A stretch of 64,000 bases of DNA, taken from the NCBI RefSeq assembly GCF_017356035.1, contig NZ_JAFIQX010000002.1, forward strand, positions 806,001 to 870,000, read 5' to 3'. The notes below the pieces were generated by a model, which did not search any database, had not been told where the DNA came from, and saw only the letters and a program-made list of their open reading frames with translations. Position 1 is the stretch's first letter, and each line of letters opens with the position of its first letter. The position numbers were made by a program, and so were the translations under genes. Positions 1-8,899 of this stretch are shown here, one piece after another. Origin of the DNA: Longitalea luteola (lineage in GTDB: Bacteria > Bacteroidota > Bacteroidia > Chitinophagales > Chitinophagaceae).

Positions 1-1274
1 CAAAGTCTGACGATGATGATGAAGACGGTGGAACACCTCCTCCAAACACTACGCTTCAGGGAACCCTAACCGAAAACAGAACGTTGACCGCTGACAAAAA
101 GTGGACATTAAAAGGATATGTATATGTACCGGACGGTATTACCCTCACTATTGAGCCTGGTACTGTAATTGTAGGTGATGATTCAGTTAAAGCCGCTTTA
201 TGCGTTGAAAGAGGTGGTAAACTGATCGCGAATGGTACTGCCGAAAAACCAATCGTATTCACTTCTGAAAAACCTGCCGGCCAACGCGCTCCTGGCGACT
301 GGGGTGGTATTGTGCTGTTGGGTAAAGCAAAAACCAACCGTACTGCTACACCGGTAATTGAAGGAGGTCTCGACCGTCCTTACGGTGGTTCTAATGATGC
401 CGATAATTCCGGTTCCTTAAAATATGTTAGAATTGAATTTGCCGGTATTGCTGCCTTCCCCGGTAGTGAGATCAACGGCTTAACGCTGGGTGGTGTAGGT
501 AGCGGAACTACCCTGGAGAACATCCAGGTTTCTTATGGAAACGACGATGGTTATGAGTTCTTTGGCGGTACTGTAAACGGAAAACGCCTGATCTCTTACG
601 CCTGCTCTGATGATGATTTTGACTTTGACTTCGGCTTTACCGGAAAGATCCAGTACGGTGTAGTGATCAAAGATCCTAATACAGTGGATAACGGCGATGA
701 CAACAATGGTATTGAGTGCGATAACGACGGTAACAGCGGACTGCTGGAGCCTTTCACCCGTCCGAACCTGTCGAATTTCACTTTTGTTGGACCTAACAAC
801 GCTTCTACCAACGTACGTCATAAATATGGCAACCGCTTTAGAAGAGCTACCCGTTTTTCTTTGCGTAACTCCATCATCATGGGTTATAACCAGGGCGGTT
901 TTGTAGTAGAATCTGATGCAACCGTAACCGCTTATAAAGACAATCTTTCTGCATTTAAAAATAACCTGGTACACGCTGTTGCAAATCCTTACCTGAGCAC
1001 TTCAGCAGGTGTTATGACAAGTGCTGCCGTGCAGGCCAAAGCTGAATCAGAAGGTTCTGTTACTTATACCAACCCTGCTGATATCAAACTGAAAAGTCCG
1101 TTCACCATTGCCAATCCTGATCTAACGCCTGAAACAGGTTCACCTGCTCTTACCGGCGCAAGCTTTACCGACATGGATTCATTCTTTGAAACTGTTACAT
1201 TCAGAGGTGCTGTTGGTACAACCAACTGGTTAACCGGCTGGACAAGCTTCTCGCCCAAAACAAATAATTACTAA
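1..1274 (+). CDS. Surface lipoprotein with beta-helix fold, 5' end outside window
   Basis: The reading frame is open from base 3 to the TAA at 1272-1274, giving about 423 residues, and the true start lies upstream of the window. The first visible residues form an acidic, proline-containing linker (KSDDDDEDGGTPPP). Such linkers commonly follow the lipid-anchored Cys of Bacteroidota surface lipoproteins, but the Cys itself is not visible. The body is rich in Gly, Asn and short beta-strand steps such as GGVGSGTTLENIQVSYGNDD, which suggests a right-handed parallel beta-helix. This family is often misnamed multidrug transporter in databases. It is usually linked to TonB-dependent receptors, so a receptor gene just upstream is plausible but unseen. 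I cannot name a substrate. A strong terminator follows directly. Confidence 0.75.
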   Translation, partial: KSDDDDEDGGTPPPNTTLQGTLTENRTLTADKKWTLKGYVYVPDGITLTIEPGTVIVGDDSVKAALCVERGGKLIANGTAEKPIVFTSEKPAGQRAPGDWGGIVLLGKAKTNRTATPVIEGGLDRPYGGSNDADNSGSLKYVRIEFAGIAAFPGSEINGLTLGGVGSGTTLENIQVSYGNDDGYEFFGGTVNGKRLISYACSDDDFDFDFGFTGKIQYGVVIKDPNTVDNGDDNNGIECDNDGNSGLLEPFTRPNLSNFTFVGPNNASTNVRHKYGNRFRRATRFSLRNSIIMGYNQGGFVVESDATVTAYKDNLSAFKNNLVHAVANPYLSTSAGVMTSAAVQAKAESEGSVTYTNPADIKLKSPFTIANPDLTPETGSPALTGASFTDMDSFFETVTFRGAVGTTNWLTGWTSFSPKTNNY

Positions 1275-1294
1275 TAAAGAACTCTTTTGTTTGT

Positions 1295-1330
1295 ACAAAA
1301 ACCCGTTCAAAAGAGCGGGTTTTTGTATTT
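1295..1330 (+). terminator. Rho-independent terminator of the beta-helix lipoprotein gene
   Basis: A perfect 11-bp stem (1295-1305 with 1316-1326) encloses a 10-base loop. The descending arm itself holds a run of five T, and more T-rich sequence follows. The ascending arm begins with A-rich sequence, so it could also act from the other strand. Confidence 0.85.
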
Positions 1331-1350
1331 TTCAACCCTAATTATTTACT

Positions 1351-1800
1351 ATGCGAAGCGCATACCTGACATTTTTTTCTGTTGTCCTGATCGCCCTGGT
1401 TGCCTGTAATGCAGGCGCTGATGGCGAAAAAAAGCCAGCTGCTGCTGATACTACGCATACTGCGCCACCCCCGCGTATTGACCTTTCCAAAACCGATAGT
1501 ATCGAACTGTTACATTTTGCAGACCCCGCCAACCTAAAGATCTATTCGCGTTCGTTGATCACCGATACACATTTTATTGAGCAGATCCGCCGTAATGTAG
1601 AAGTAATGCCCGTAACGCATGGCGTTTGTGGTAATGACTTTAAACTGTTTTTCTTCAGGAATGGAGAGGTGTATAAAACAATTTATGCGGCTACTGCAGA
1701 TACCTGCCGGTATTTTGCCTATGTTATAAATGGGGAAACATTTTTCACCAATATGAATGATTCAGCCCGGGCAATGTTAAAGGCGCAGGTAAAGCCATAA
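1351..1800 (+). CDS. Small lipoprotein of unknown function
   Basis: The 149-residue product begins MRSAYLTFF and has a hydrophobic stretch ending in a lipobox (LVAC, Cys19), so export and lipid anchoring are expected. After the Cys comes a low-complexity linker rich in Ala, Asp, Lys and Pro, then a compact domain with two further Cys residues (in GVCGN and DTCRY) that could form a disulfide. I do not recognise the domain. It ends 15 bp before the end of the convergent gene on the other strand. Sequence between them is too short for a separate terminator and none is visible. Confidence 0.75.
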   Translation: MRSAYLTFFSVVLIALVACNAGADGEKKPAAADTTHTAPPPRIDLSKTDSIELLHFADPANLKIYSRSLITDTHFIEQIRRNVEVMPVTHGVCGNDFKLFFFRNGEVYKTIYAATADTCRYFAYVINGETFFTNMNDSARAMLKAQVKP

Positions 1801-1815
1801 TGGCCAGCAGCAGCA

Positions 1816-3033
1816 TTATTTTTGCCGGGGATTGTACACGTAAGTGATCTGGTACGATTCGCGGGATAATTCAGGGAGCAGCTGTCCGATCCGGAGATCA
1901 GTTCTTTGCGGACTAGGCTCGCAGATAGAATATTTTTGCCCGTTATAGATGATCGGTTTGCCGTACGGTTTGTCGAACTGCACCGCTATTGTTACATGCT
2001 TCGGGTACGACAGCACGATCATTGGCAGATCATAGATCTCTTTTACCAGGCAATAGAACAAGGCTACGCGATCTTCACAGTCGCTTTGGTCGTATAACAG
2101 CGTTTGTTCGGGTGACAATCTTTTTTCCCCGCCGTAAATTTCAGTATCAGGTTCAAACAGGAACGCATAACGGGTAAACCGCAACAGGTAATCAACCCCG
2201 TTTTTAACATTCATCCGCTTTACTTGTTTCTTCAATAAAGGGATGAGGCTATAATAGGTTTCCTTACTCAGCGGAATATTCAGATACAGGGCATAATCAA
2301 CCACCGGGTAATTCGTGAACAGTGTTTGAATTTGTGTATTGAGCTTGATTTTAAAAGAGTACTCAAAGTCATTATAATTATAGCGGAGGTCCTTTTCTTT
2401 ATAGTCAGTCGCCCTGAATTCGGGCAGGTGGGTGATCCTGTAAGAAAAATTGTTTTGAGCCCCGCGAACAGGCAGATCGATCACTGCAAATCTGTTCTTC
2501 AGAAAGTCGATATTATTGCCGTAGTCGTGGTAATTCAAACAAACATATTGTTTGTCATTGACCTCCCGGGTGGGAATATTATAAATATTCTCATCACAGC
2601 GGATATAGAACAACAGGTAATTGCCTGAGGTGGCCAGCAGGGCATCGTAACCGGACCGCGATAAAAAATACCATTTGTACAAAGTATACCGGTGATAATC
2701 GTTCTCCTTCGGACTTATTTGTTGTGCCGATTTGCGGATGAGCTGGTAATATAGCCAGTCGTCGGGTTTGAATTTGTTTTTATATGCCAGCAGGGCATTT
2801 ATTATGGGATCGTAATCTTCACTATCGAGTCGCTTGTAGAAGCTGATAATGGCGGCTGCTGTTGACAGGTCGGGTGCATTGGGAACGATGTTCTTCTCAA
2901 AATCAAAACTGATCATTTCGCCGCAAAAATCAAATTGAATGGCCTGGCCAAGTCCGGTTGTTGGACGAACAACTAAGGATATCAGCAGGATCAATATGGT
3001 AGCGTACCTTTTCACAGTATCATTTTCCACCAT
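1816..3033 (-). CDS. Secreted transglutaminase-like protein
   Basis: The 405-residue product is read from the ATG at 3031-3033; an in-frame start at 3054 would only add seven residues before a good signal peptide (KRYATILILLISLVV). The C-terminal third carries a transglutaminase/cysteine-protease-like signature: a Cys in DCEDRVALFYCLVKEI (about residue 319), a His in YPKHVTIAV (about 346) and an acidic residue in CEPS (about 372), in the spacing expected for a Cys-His-Asp/Glu triad. Many bacterial members of this superfamily act on periplasmic proteins or peptides, and some are inactive. The N-terminal two thirds are unrecognised. The substrate cannot be deduced. Confidence 0.7.
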   Translation of the reverse strand: MVENDTVKRYATILILLISLVVRPTTGLGQAIQFDFCGEMISFDFEKNIVPNAPDLSTAAAIISFYKRLDSEDYDPIINALLAYKNKFKPDDWLYYQLIRKSAQQISPKENDYHRYTLYKWYFLSRSGYDALLATSGNYLLFYIRCDENIYNIPTREVNDKQYVCLNYHDYGNNIDFLKNRFAVIDLPVRGAQNNFSYRITHLPEFRATDYKEKDLRYNYNDFEYSFKIKLNTQIQTLFTNYPVVDYALYLNIPLSKETYYSLIPLLKKQVKRMNVKNGVDYLLRFTRYAFLFEPDTEIYGGEKRLSPEQTLLYDQSDCEDRVALFYCLVKEIYDLPMIVLSYPKHVTIAVQFDKPYGKPIIYNGQKYSICEPSPQRTDLRIGQLLPELSRESYQITYVYNPRQK

Positions 3034-3065
3034 TAATATACGAAAACTTAACAATTACATCATAT

Positions 3066-3235
3066 TAAATCTCAGGAACCGAAATCACAGGAAGCAAAAT
3101 TTTAAGAACCGGAATCTCAAGACCCAAAAAATCCAACTAAATCACCAGCCTGAAGCAATGTTGACTGCTTGTAATTTGACCTTTGTTATTTGGTTCTTGT
3201 CTGGCTTTTGCGATTTGTGATTTGGGTTTTACCTT
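3066..3235. repeat. Heptamer-phased degenerate inverted repeat
   Basis: The left arm (about 3066-3145) contains words such as AAATCTC, AGGAACC and AAATCAC. The right arm (about 3172-3235) contains their complements, such as GGTTCTT, TTTGTGA and TTTGGGT, at roughly 7-bp steps. The vocabulary matches the block at 58001-58161. See the heptamer finding. Confidence 0.6.
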
Positions 3236-3335
3236 TTGGTAACACTGCTGTAACGGCCCGCTAATAGTGTTCTTGTACCTTGCGGTGATTCCATTTTTCA
3301 ATACCGTTCATGTACTTAACAGATGCAGTTATTGC

Positions 3336-3373
3336 AGCCGTTCCGTTCCGCTGTTTCGGAACGGGCGGCTTTT
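3336..3373 (+). terminator. Orphan terminator-like hairpin
   Basis: An 8-bp perfect stem (3343-3350 with 3357-3364) around a 6-base loop is extended by AGCCG/CGGCT outside a small bulge and followed by TTT. No coding gene lies upstream on this strand, so it may end a short non-coding RNA. Confidence 0.5.
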
Positions 3374-3652
3374 CAAAAAAAGATATGTTATAAAAATAGT
3401 GAATGAATGTTTGCAAATGGATTAGTGCGTATGATAGAAATAATTAAATGTAATTGGGTATTTTTTGGAAAATTGTAAGAAAAACGTAAAATTCTATAAA
3501 AAATTATGAATCTTTAAGTTGCCGGAAGTATCTTTAAGCATCTTATCCTCCCAAGAAAGCGATTACCAGAATATCCTGCTTAAAATAATCTCATTATAAA
3601 ATACTAAGATTCTCTATAAAGTGAGAGTTTTATTTTCTCTCATGTGACTGAC

Positions 3653-3683
3653 GCCGTTCGATTTCTATCGTGACGGCTTTTTT
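3653..3683 (+). terminator. Orphan terminator with T run
   Basis: Stem GCCGT...ACGGC (3653-3657 with 3672-3676), with inner TCGA/TCG pairing, is followed by seven T. Just upstream is a second small hairpin (TGAGAG 3622-3627 with CTCTCA 3637-3642). No annotated gene on this strand ends here. Confidence 0.6.
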
Positions 3684-3704
3684 GTTGCCGAACCTGTATA
3701 AATA

Positions 3705-3738
3705 CAAAAAGTGCCACCCTTATTGGAAGCGGTGGCAC
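3705..3738 (-). terminator. Terminator of the glycosyltransferase gene
   Basis: Read on the minus strand, the perfect 8-bp stem 3738-3731 with 3718-3711 is followed by five T (the AAAAA at 3706-3710). It lies 25 bp past the stop codon of the minus-strand gene. Confidence 0.8.
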
Positions 3739-3762
3739 GGGAAACGGAAGAACGAATGTTGG

Positions 3763-4797
3763 CTAATTAAAGATCAGATCGGGATACGGTATGTCCAGTT
3801 GTGATTTGAGATTGGTGCAGCGATACATCAATATGTTTATGATGGCTTCTGTGGAATACCGGTATTGCACCGTGGGCGTTAGCGGATCATTCACCCAGTT
3901 ATTGAAGGTGTCGGTGAAATCATCATCCAGTTTATCGAGGGTGGTGATGCCTATTTTTTTAAGCGCAGCCGCATTACATTGTTGTTCGTATTGGCCCTGA
4001 ATGGGGATAGCGATCATTTTCTTTTTCAGGTACAGCGCCTCGGCAGGCGTTTCGAAACCGGCACCGCATACAATGCCAAAACAGCTGATCAGGCTGCGGT
4101 TGAAATCCTTTGCATCAACCGGGTAGAAGGTCATATGATCGATGGTATACGGTTTTACGGCCTGGCGGGAGAACACCTCGAAGCGGTGGTCTTTAAAAGG
4201 CTTTAAAAGCGCTATTAATTCTTTATCGCAGTAGGAGGGGAGGTAAACGGTTATATGGCCTTTATTGCTCACCTCGGCTTTTAAGATCTCTTCTTTAATA
4301 ACCGGGGAGAAGATAAAGTTGTCATAGCTTTCAAAATGCAGGCCGATGTAATTGGTGGCACGGGCGTAGTTCTGCAGAATCCATTCGCCGGCTTTGCTGG
4401 GCTTGTCGGGCCGCGGTGTTTTGTCAGATACAAAGCTGGCCTGGTGGCCGAAGTTTACCGAAGGCACTTTTTTACGCGCGCAGGCTAAAGAGGTAATGCA
4501 TTCAAAATCGTTGATCACCAGGTCATATTTCTCAACCGGCAGGTCGCGCACTTCTTTCATTACCCGTAAAGGAGCAACGCGGCGAACGATCTTCCAGTAA
4601 TCGAGCCTGCCGTCGCAGGTATAAAAAAGGCTCAGCCCTTTGCTGCGGTATTTGATGGGGGCATTCAGGGGTAATGTACTGTTGGCTCCGCTCAAAAAAA
4701 TGTCAACGGTGCCATATTTTTGTAAATAAGGCAACAATTCCATGGCACGGCTTATATGTCCATTGCCGGTAGCCTGAATGGCGTAAAATATCTTCAT
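3763..4797 (-). CDS. MurG-like glycosyltransferase family protein
   Basis: The 344-residue protein starts MKIFYAIQATGNGHISRAME. Its Gly-rich, His-containing loop at residues 10-17 resembles the N-terminal loop of GT28/MurG-type (GT-B) enzymes. The C-terminal half has the matching nucleotide-sugar region at about 238-276 (VCGAGFETPAEAL...PIQGQYEQQCNA), where MurG homologues bind the UDP-sugar and end in Q-x-x-NA. The acceptor is unknown. It lies 78 bp downstream of the phosphoesterase gene on the same strand and is probably co-transcribed with it, which suggests a cell-envelope glycolipid role. No membrane segment is evident. Confidence 0.75.
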   Translation of the reverse strand: MKIFYAIQATGNGHISRAMELLPYLQKYGTVDIFLSGANSTLPLNAPIKYRSKGLSLFYTCDGRLDYWKIVRRVAPLRVMKEVRDLPVEKYDLVINDFECITSLACARKKVPSVNFGHQASFVSDKTPRPDKPSKAGEWILQNYARATNYIGLHFESYDNFIFSPVIKEEILKAEVSNKGHITVYLPSYCDKELIALLKPFKDHRFEVFSRQAVKPYTIDHMTFYPVDAKDFNRSLISCFGIVCGAGFETPAEALYLKKKMIAIPIQGQYEQQCNAAALKKIGITTLDKLDDDFTDTFNNWVNDPLTPTVQYRYSTEAIINILMYRCTNLKSQLDIPYPDLIFN

Positions 4798-4875
4798 GTT
4801 GTATGGTTCCTTCTCATCGGGTCTGCGCTGCTACTTCTGTTAAACTTCAGCGTACGCTATCGATGGCCGGAGATT

Positions 4876-5706
4876 TTATATTGCTAATGAATTAATATAA
4901 AAACTGATCTCGTCTGTAAGCACATTTACCTTTGCCGGGATGTCTATTGCCGTTTGTGGGAAATCCTTTTCGTTATATTCAAATATTCTCCATTCATTCT
5001 GCCGGTATTCCAGGGCGGTTAAATGTTCCACCCAGTCGCCTGAGTTGAGGTAGGTGACCTTACCTTTTTCGGTTTCTATCACTCTTTTCTGTGGCTGGTG
5101 AATATGTCCGCAGATCACATAATCGTATTTCTTTTCAATGGCCAGTTCGGCTGCGATGTGCTCAAAGTCATCGATCTTGGCCATTTTGTTTACGCCGGCC
5201 ATTACCTTTTTCGAGATCGACAGCTTTTCACGGCCGAAAGCTTTCAGTACAAAGTTTACGAGCCGGTTAAAGAGGATCAGGGCGCCATAACCATTGCTGC
5301 CCAGTTTGGCCAGTATCCTGGCGCCACCCCTCGTGGTATTGTCAAATACATCACCATGGAATATCCAGTGCATTTTATTGTCTATTTCAAGCACCAGCTT
5401 ATCGGTGAGGGTTAAATGACTAAGCTGGAAATCGCTGTAGCGGCGGAGTAATTCATCGTGATTACCGGTAATATAAAAAACGCGTGTACCCTTCATGATC
5501 AGGTTCAACACTTCTTTGATTACCGCCATATGGGAAGATGGGAAATAACGTTTAGAGAATTGCCACCCATCAATGATGTCACCGTTAAGGATAAGAATAT
5601 TGGGCAGAATACTTTTGAGGTATGCAACCAGCTCCTTTGCACGGCATCCGTATGTACCCAGGTGTACATCGGATATAACAACTACATCTACTGCTCGTTT
5701 TTCCAT
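4876..5706 (-). CDS. LpxH-like metallophosphoesterase
   Basis: The 276-residue protein is read from the ATG at 5704-5706 (MEKRAVDVVVISDVH); a start at 5733 would add nine unlikely residues. It shows the full calcineurin-like metal set: D-x-H (residues 13-15), GD (42-43), GNHD (81-84), a later HGD, and GHIH near residue 203. UDP-2,3-diacylglucosamine diphosphatases of lipid A synthesis (LpxH) belong to this family, and Bacteroidota often keep several paralogues, so the exact substrate is uncertain. It is followed on the same strand by a glycosyltransferase, consistent with envelope lipid metabolism. The region upstream of its start is filled by a long heptamer array. Confidence 0.8.
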   Translation of the reverse strand: MEKRAVDVVVISDVHLGTYGCRAKELVAYLKSILPNILILNGDIIDGWQFSKRYFPSSHMAVIKEVLNLIMKGTRVFYITGNHDELLRRYSDFQLSHLTLTDKLVLEIDNKMHWIFHGDVFDNTTRGGARILAKLGSNGYGALILFNRLVNFVLKAFGREKLSISKKVMAGVNKMAKIDDFEHIAAELAIEKKYDYVICGHIHQPQKRVIETEKGKVTYLNSGDWVEHLTALEYRQNEWRIFEYNEKDFPQTAIDIPAKVNVLTDEISFYINSLAI

Positions 5707-5797
5707 TGAGTTTGGGTTTATCAAAATTCCCATATATATATGACCGCATTGTTATAGCATTATTAAGCCGCCGTTAGGCTTATGTAAAGGAATTGTT

Positions 5798-5991
5798 ACG
5801 CTGAACGCAAAACGCAAAAACGCAAAACGCTGAACGCAAAACGCTGAAGGCTGAACGCAAAACGCTGAACGCAAAACGCAAAACGCAAAACGCAAAACGC
5901 AAAACGCAAAACGCTGAACGCTGAACGCTGAACGCAAAACGCTGAACGCTGAACGCTGAACGCAAAACGCTGAACGCAATACGAGTCAGGT
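5798..5991. repeat. Long heptamer array of two alternating words
   Basis: About 27 tandem 7-bp units are made almost only of ACGCTGA and ACGCAAA, with one AGGCTGA and one extra A near 5819. Because 7 is not a multiple of 3, all three minus-strand frames stay open and give false peptides rich in AFSV/AFCV/QRF. It lies between the phosphoesterase start and the DUF5690 gene. The word AACGCTG/AACGCAA recurs at 20531-20579. Confidence 0.95.
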
Positions 5992-6272
5992 TCAGGCGTA
6001 ACCATTTGTTCACACTGTCGTAAGAATGCGGTAATATAACGGCTGTATCTTAGAGGCCGTTTTATTGCTGTGTGTTATACATAAATAACAATCGTAGCAG
6101 TTTCTTAATGTTGACCGGCGGAGCTTTTTTAAGTTTCGCCCTTTTTTTTAGCGCTACCGTAAAGTGGGCGCTTTTTGTACCGGCATATTCCCGCAACCTG
6201 GCCGTCATTGCCTTTATTTACTTATTTTACAATAGAATCGTGTTCATCACATTTACTTAAAACTGCTCCGTT

Positions 6273-7565
6273 TTGTCAACAAAAACGCCCGTTGCCGCCC
6301 GCTTTTCAACAAGGCAGCTAACCGTAGCTTTATACGCAGCTACCGTAGCATTTTTAACGTACGCGTGCATTTTTGCCTATCGCAAAGCGTTTACCGTAGC
6401 CACTTTCGACGGACAATCCTTCTGGGGCATCAAGTATCAAACCCTATTGATCATCAGCCAGGGACTGGGCTATATGGCCAGCAAATTCTACGGGATCAAA
6501 TTCATTGCTGAATTGAAACGGTTGGGCCGTTGGAAAACCAGTGCTGTGCTCATTGGCATTGCATGGCTTTGTTTGCTGCTCTTTGCTCTGTCGCCGGCCC
6601 CCTGGGGTATGCTGTTCTTATTCGGCAATGGCTTTATGCTGGGGTTCATGTGGGGAATCATTTTCAGTTATGCCGAAGGCCGCCGGGCTACGGATTTTAT
6701 AGGAGCTGCCATGGCCATCAGCTTTGTATTTGCCGGTGGTTTCAGCCGGTCGGTTGCCGTTTGGTTACGCGACAGCTGGCAGGTGCCCGAACAATGGCTT
6801 GGCTTTGCCACCGGGTTGGTGTTTGCCTTACCGCTCATCGTTTTTATGTTCCTGTTAGAAAGAGTGCCGCAGCCAGATGCCGACGATATCCAGGAAAGAA
6901 GCATTAGGCTTCCGATGACCCGGCACGACCGGAAAAACTTTTTACGGCTTTTTGGTGGTGGAGTGGTGGCCGTGGTGATCACTTATTTGTTCCTGAGCAT
7001 CATGCGCGACATACGCGACAATTTTATGGCGAATATGTGGAACGAGTTGGGCTATGGCCAACGGCCGGCCATCTTTACCAAAACGGAGACCATCACTTCT
7101 GTTGTGGTGTTGGTGGTAATGAGCCTGCTGGTCATCATCCGGAAGAATATTAAGGCGTTCCGTTTGATCCACTGGGTGATCGTGGCCGGCTTTTTAACCG
7201 CCGGTATTTCATCAGCGCTTTTTTTAACAGGCGCTATTCCCGGCGCCCTGTGGATGCAACTGGCCGGCCTTGGGTTGTATATGGGGTATATCCCTTTTAA
7301 CTGTATCTATTTCGAAAGACTGATCGCGACGTTCAAAATAGCAGGCAATGTAGGTTTCCTTATTTACATCGCCGATGCGTGGGGATACCTGGGCAGTATG
7401 TCGGTGATGTTAACGAAGGAGCTGGCTGGTCTACAATTGACCTGGACGGAATTTTATCCAACTGCTGTGGTGATATTTTCAGGGATCGGTGCGGTTACTA
7501 CCCTTTTTTCGCTGGTATATTTTAACCGGAAATTTGAAGAGAAAGGTCCATTGAATGATCGCTAA
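6273..7565 (+). CDS. DUF5690 family membrane protein (MFS-like)
   Basis: The 430-residue protein has about twelve hydrophobic segments and matches the Bacteroidota DUF5690 family as I know it, which resembles major facilitator transporters. A stop codon at 6258-6260 blocks upstream extension and the first usable start is the TTG at 6273. The next ATG would delete the first membrane segment, so TTG is chosen. Charged loops (ERVPQPDADDIQERS, SIMRDIRDNFMANMWNELGY) separate the two halves. No substrate is known. The family is sometimes found near phosphatase or sugar-phosphate genes, but nothing here tests this. It is apparently a single-gene unit convergent with the T9SS gene. Confidence 0.75.
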   Translation: MSTKTPVAARFSTRQLTVALYAATVAFLTYACIFAYRKAFTVATFDGQSFWGIKYQTLLIISQGLGYMASKFYGIKFIAELKRLGRWKTSAVLIGIAWLCLLLFALSPAPWGMLFLFGNGFMLGFMWGIIFSYAEGRRATDFIGAAMAISFVFAGGFSRSVAVWLRDSWQVPEQWLGFATGLVFALPLIVFMFLLERVPQPDADDIQERSIRLPMTRHDRKNFLRLFGGGVVAVVITYLFLSIMRDIRDNFMANMWNELGYGQRPAIFTKTETITSVVVLVVMSLLVIIRKNIKAFRLIHWVIVAGFLTAGISSALFLTGAIPGALWMQLAGLGLYMGYIPFNCIYFERLIATFKIAGNVGFLIYIADAWGYLGSMSVMLTKELAGLQLTWTEFYPTAVVIFSGIGAVTTLFSLVYFNRKFEEKGPLNDR

Positions 7566-7569
7566 AAAA

Positions 7570-7612
7570 AATGTTGAAGTAAGCCGGTTGTACCCTGACC
7601 TACCTCAACATT
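7570..7612 (-). terminator. Terminator of the T9SS protein gene
   Basis: AATGTTGA (7570-7577) pairs with TCAACATT (7605-7612), extended inward by GTA/TAC after one mismatch. On the minus strand the stem is followed by seven T (AAAAAAA at 7564-7570). It lies between two convergent stop codons. Confidence 0.65.
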
Positions 7613-7644
7613 CATTATTGAGTATTTGCTATTCGTTATTGAAT
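7610..7644. repeat. Heptamer block, five exact 7-bp steps
   Basis: Units ATTCATT, ATTGAGT, ATTTGCT, ATTCGTT and ATTGAAT follow without a gap. The last unit overlaps the stop codon and final codons of the minus-strand T9SS gene. Confidence 0.75.
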
Positions 7645-8805
7645 GATGAGCTGTTGAACAAATTTCTCTGACGAGCCCTTGTTAACTGCCCTTATCATAT
7701 AGATACCTTTTCCAAATTCATTACCGGTATTGATCTTACCGGTGAGGGCATTGTTAAAAAGATAGCGCTTTAATAATTGTCCGCTTACCGTATAAACACT
7801 CACTTCCCAGTTGCCTCGCTTTGTATTGTGAAAAAGAACACTGGTGGCGCCTTTGGCAGGGTTAGGATATATTCTGGTCTGTTCGTTGGCATTAGCTGCT
7901 AGCCGCACCGCCTGAACGGGTGAATATTTCGTTGTGCCGTCAGCTTCTATTTGCTTGATCCTGAATAAAAGGGTTTTGCTGTGATCTGTTGGTTGAACCT
8001 GGTACGAATAACTATAGGAGCCGGTTTGCGAACCGGTCGTTGTAGTAAACCGAGCAACGCTTCCAAAAAATTTCCCATCACTACTTTTCTGTAATTCATA
8101 ATTGTGGTTGTTTTTTTCGTTTTTAGTGATCCATTTAATGTCAATTGCAGACTCACCCAGCCTGTTTGCTGAAAATGAGATGATGTCTGCTGCCAGAATT
8201 ATCTGGGGGCAATACGTATATGTGATCTCAAAATTCACTGCATCTTCTGCAGAACCATCCAGTATATTGTTGATACTGCCCTGGGCTGCGGAATAGGTGG
8301 ATGTTGTATAATCGAACATAACATTGCCTGTTCCCATAAAATCAGCCGTATTATAAACAGTATACGCTATGTTTTGTTGATTCATAACGTATAAAGGGCC
8401 CTGTGAAGTATAATCGGGTCCGGTACCCGGATTACCATCTGAGCCAGCGAGGGAGTAATATCCGTATTGTTTCTGGTAAGAATTTGTTAAAGGTGATAAC
8501 AAAGACGTACTGCTGACCTCATCATCCCGGAAAACCCGCACCCGGTAGTTGGTCACCGGATTAGATTCGCCGTTTTCCAGACTGAAATTATACACCAGGG
8601 TAACCTTGGTTTTGATCTTCACGTCAGTCAATGTTCCCAGCGCAGGGTTAAATTTGGGGAAGGTGAATGTATAAAGGGAGTTGCCCAGGGCATTCACCGT
8701 AGTATCATAGGATAGCGTAGTAACAGCGTTGCTGCATTGGGCCTGCCCGAAATAGGCCATGAATATAAAAACGGATAGGGTAACCGTCTTCTTCAGGTTT
8801 TTCAT
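7636..8805 (-). CDS. Secreted protein with T9SS type A sorting domain
   Basis: The 389-residue product is read from the ATG at 8803-8805 (MKNLKKTVTLSVFIFMAYFGQAQ), which gives a clean signal peptide; the longer frame from 8829 would bury it. The C-terminal 75 residues are a type IX sorting domain: IYPNPAKG, then VSVYTVSGQLLKRY and GKGIYMIRAVNKG, ending in a short beta strand and LIIQ. The protein is therefore expected to be exported to the periplasm by Sec and then passed across the outer membrane by T9SS. The N-terminal domain is an unrecognised beta-rich module with few Cys. The region around 215-300 (ADIISFSANRLGESAIDIKW...) looks like a fibronectin-type spacer common in these proteins. 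Confidence 0.8.
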   Translation of the reverse strand: MKNLKKTVTLSVFIFMAYFGQAQCSNAVTTLSYDTTVNALGNSLYTFTFPKFNPALGTLTDVKIKTKVTLVYNFSLENGESNPVTNYRVRVFRDDEVSSTSLLSPLTNSYQKQYGYYSLAGSDGNPGTGPDYTSQGPLYVMNQQNIAYTVYNTADFMGTGNVMFDYTTSTYSAAQGSINNILDGSAEDAVNFEITYTYCPQIILAADIISFSANRLGESAIDIKWITKNEKNNHNYELQKSSDGKFFGSVARFTTTTGSQTGSYSYSYQVQPTDHSKTLLFRIKQIEADGTTKYSPVQAVRLAANANEQTRIYPNPAKGATSVLFHNTKRGNWEVSVYTVSGQLLKRYLFNNALTGKINTGNEFGKGIYMIRAVNKGSSEKFVQQLIIQ

Positions 8806-8899
8806 AGTCAGGGATATTAGGATTTGCACAAAGAAACGGCGGGAATGGGAGAATGAGCGCCCCGGCGAAGGTGAAATCGCGGCAATTAAAGAATTCTAT

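Larger units (their letters stand above)
3034..3762. other. Gene-free intergenic stretch with repeats and three hairpins
   Basis: No credible coding region is seen. The first part (3066-3235) is a degenerate heptamer repeat with inverted arms. Two terminator-like hairpins on the + strand (3336-3373 and 3653-3683) have no annotated gene upstream. A third hairpin serves the minus-strand gene that follows. Confidence 0.6.

Noticed and set aside
480-974. Long minus-strand ORF inside the beta-helix lipoprotein gene
   Set aside because: It is a shadow of the real + strand frame. Its translation has no fold-like features and no supporting context.
5752-6013. Three overlapping minus-strand ORFs rich in AFSV/AFCV/QRF
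   Set aside because: They are an artefact of a 7-bp repeat without stop words, which stays open in all three frames. No start signal or known protein supports them.
6072-6260. 62-codon hydrophobic ORF upstream of the DUF5690 gene
   Set aside because: It starts with GTG, is in the same frame as the gene and ends just before it. No ribosome site or homologue is evident, so it may be chance or leader sequence.
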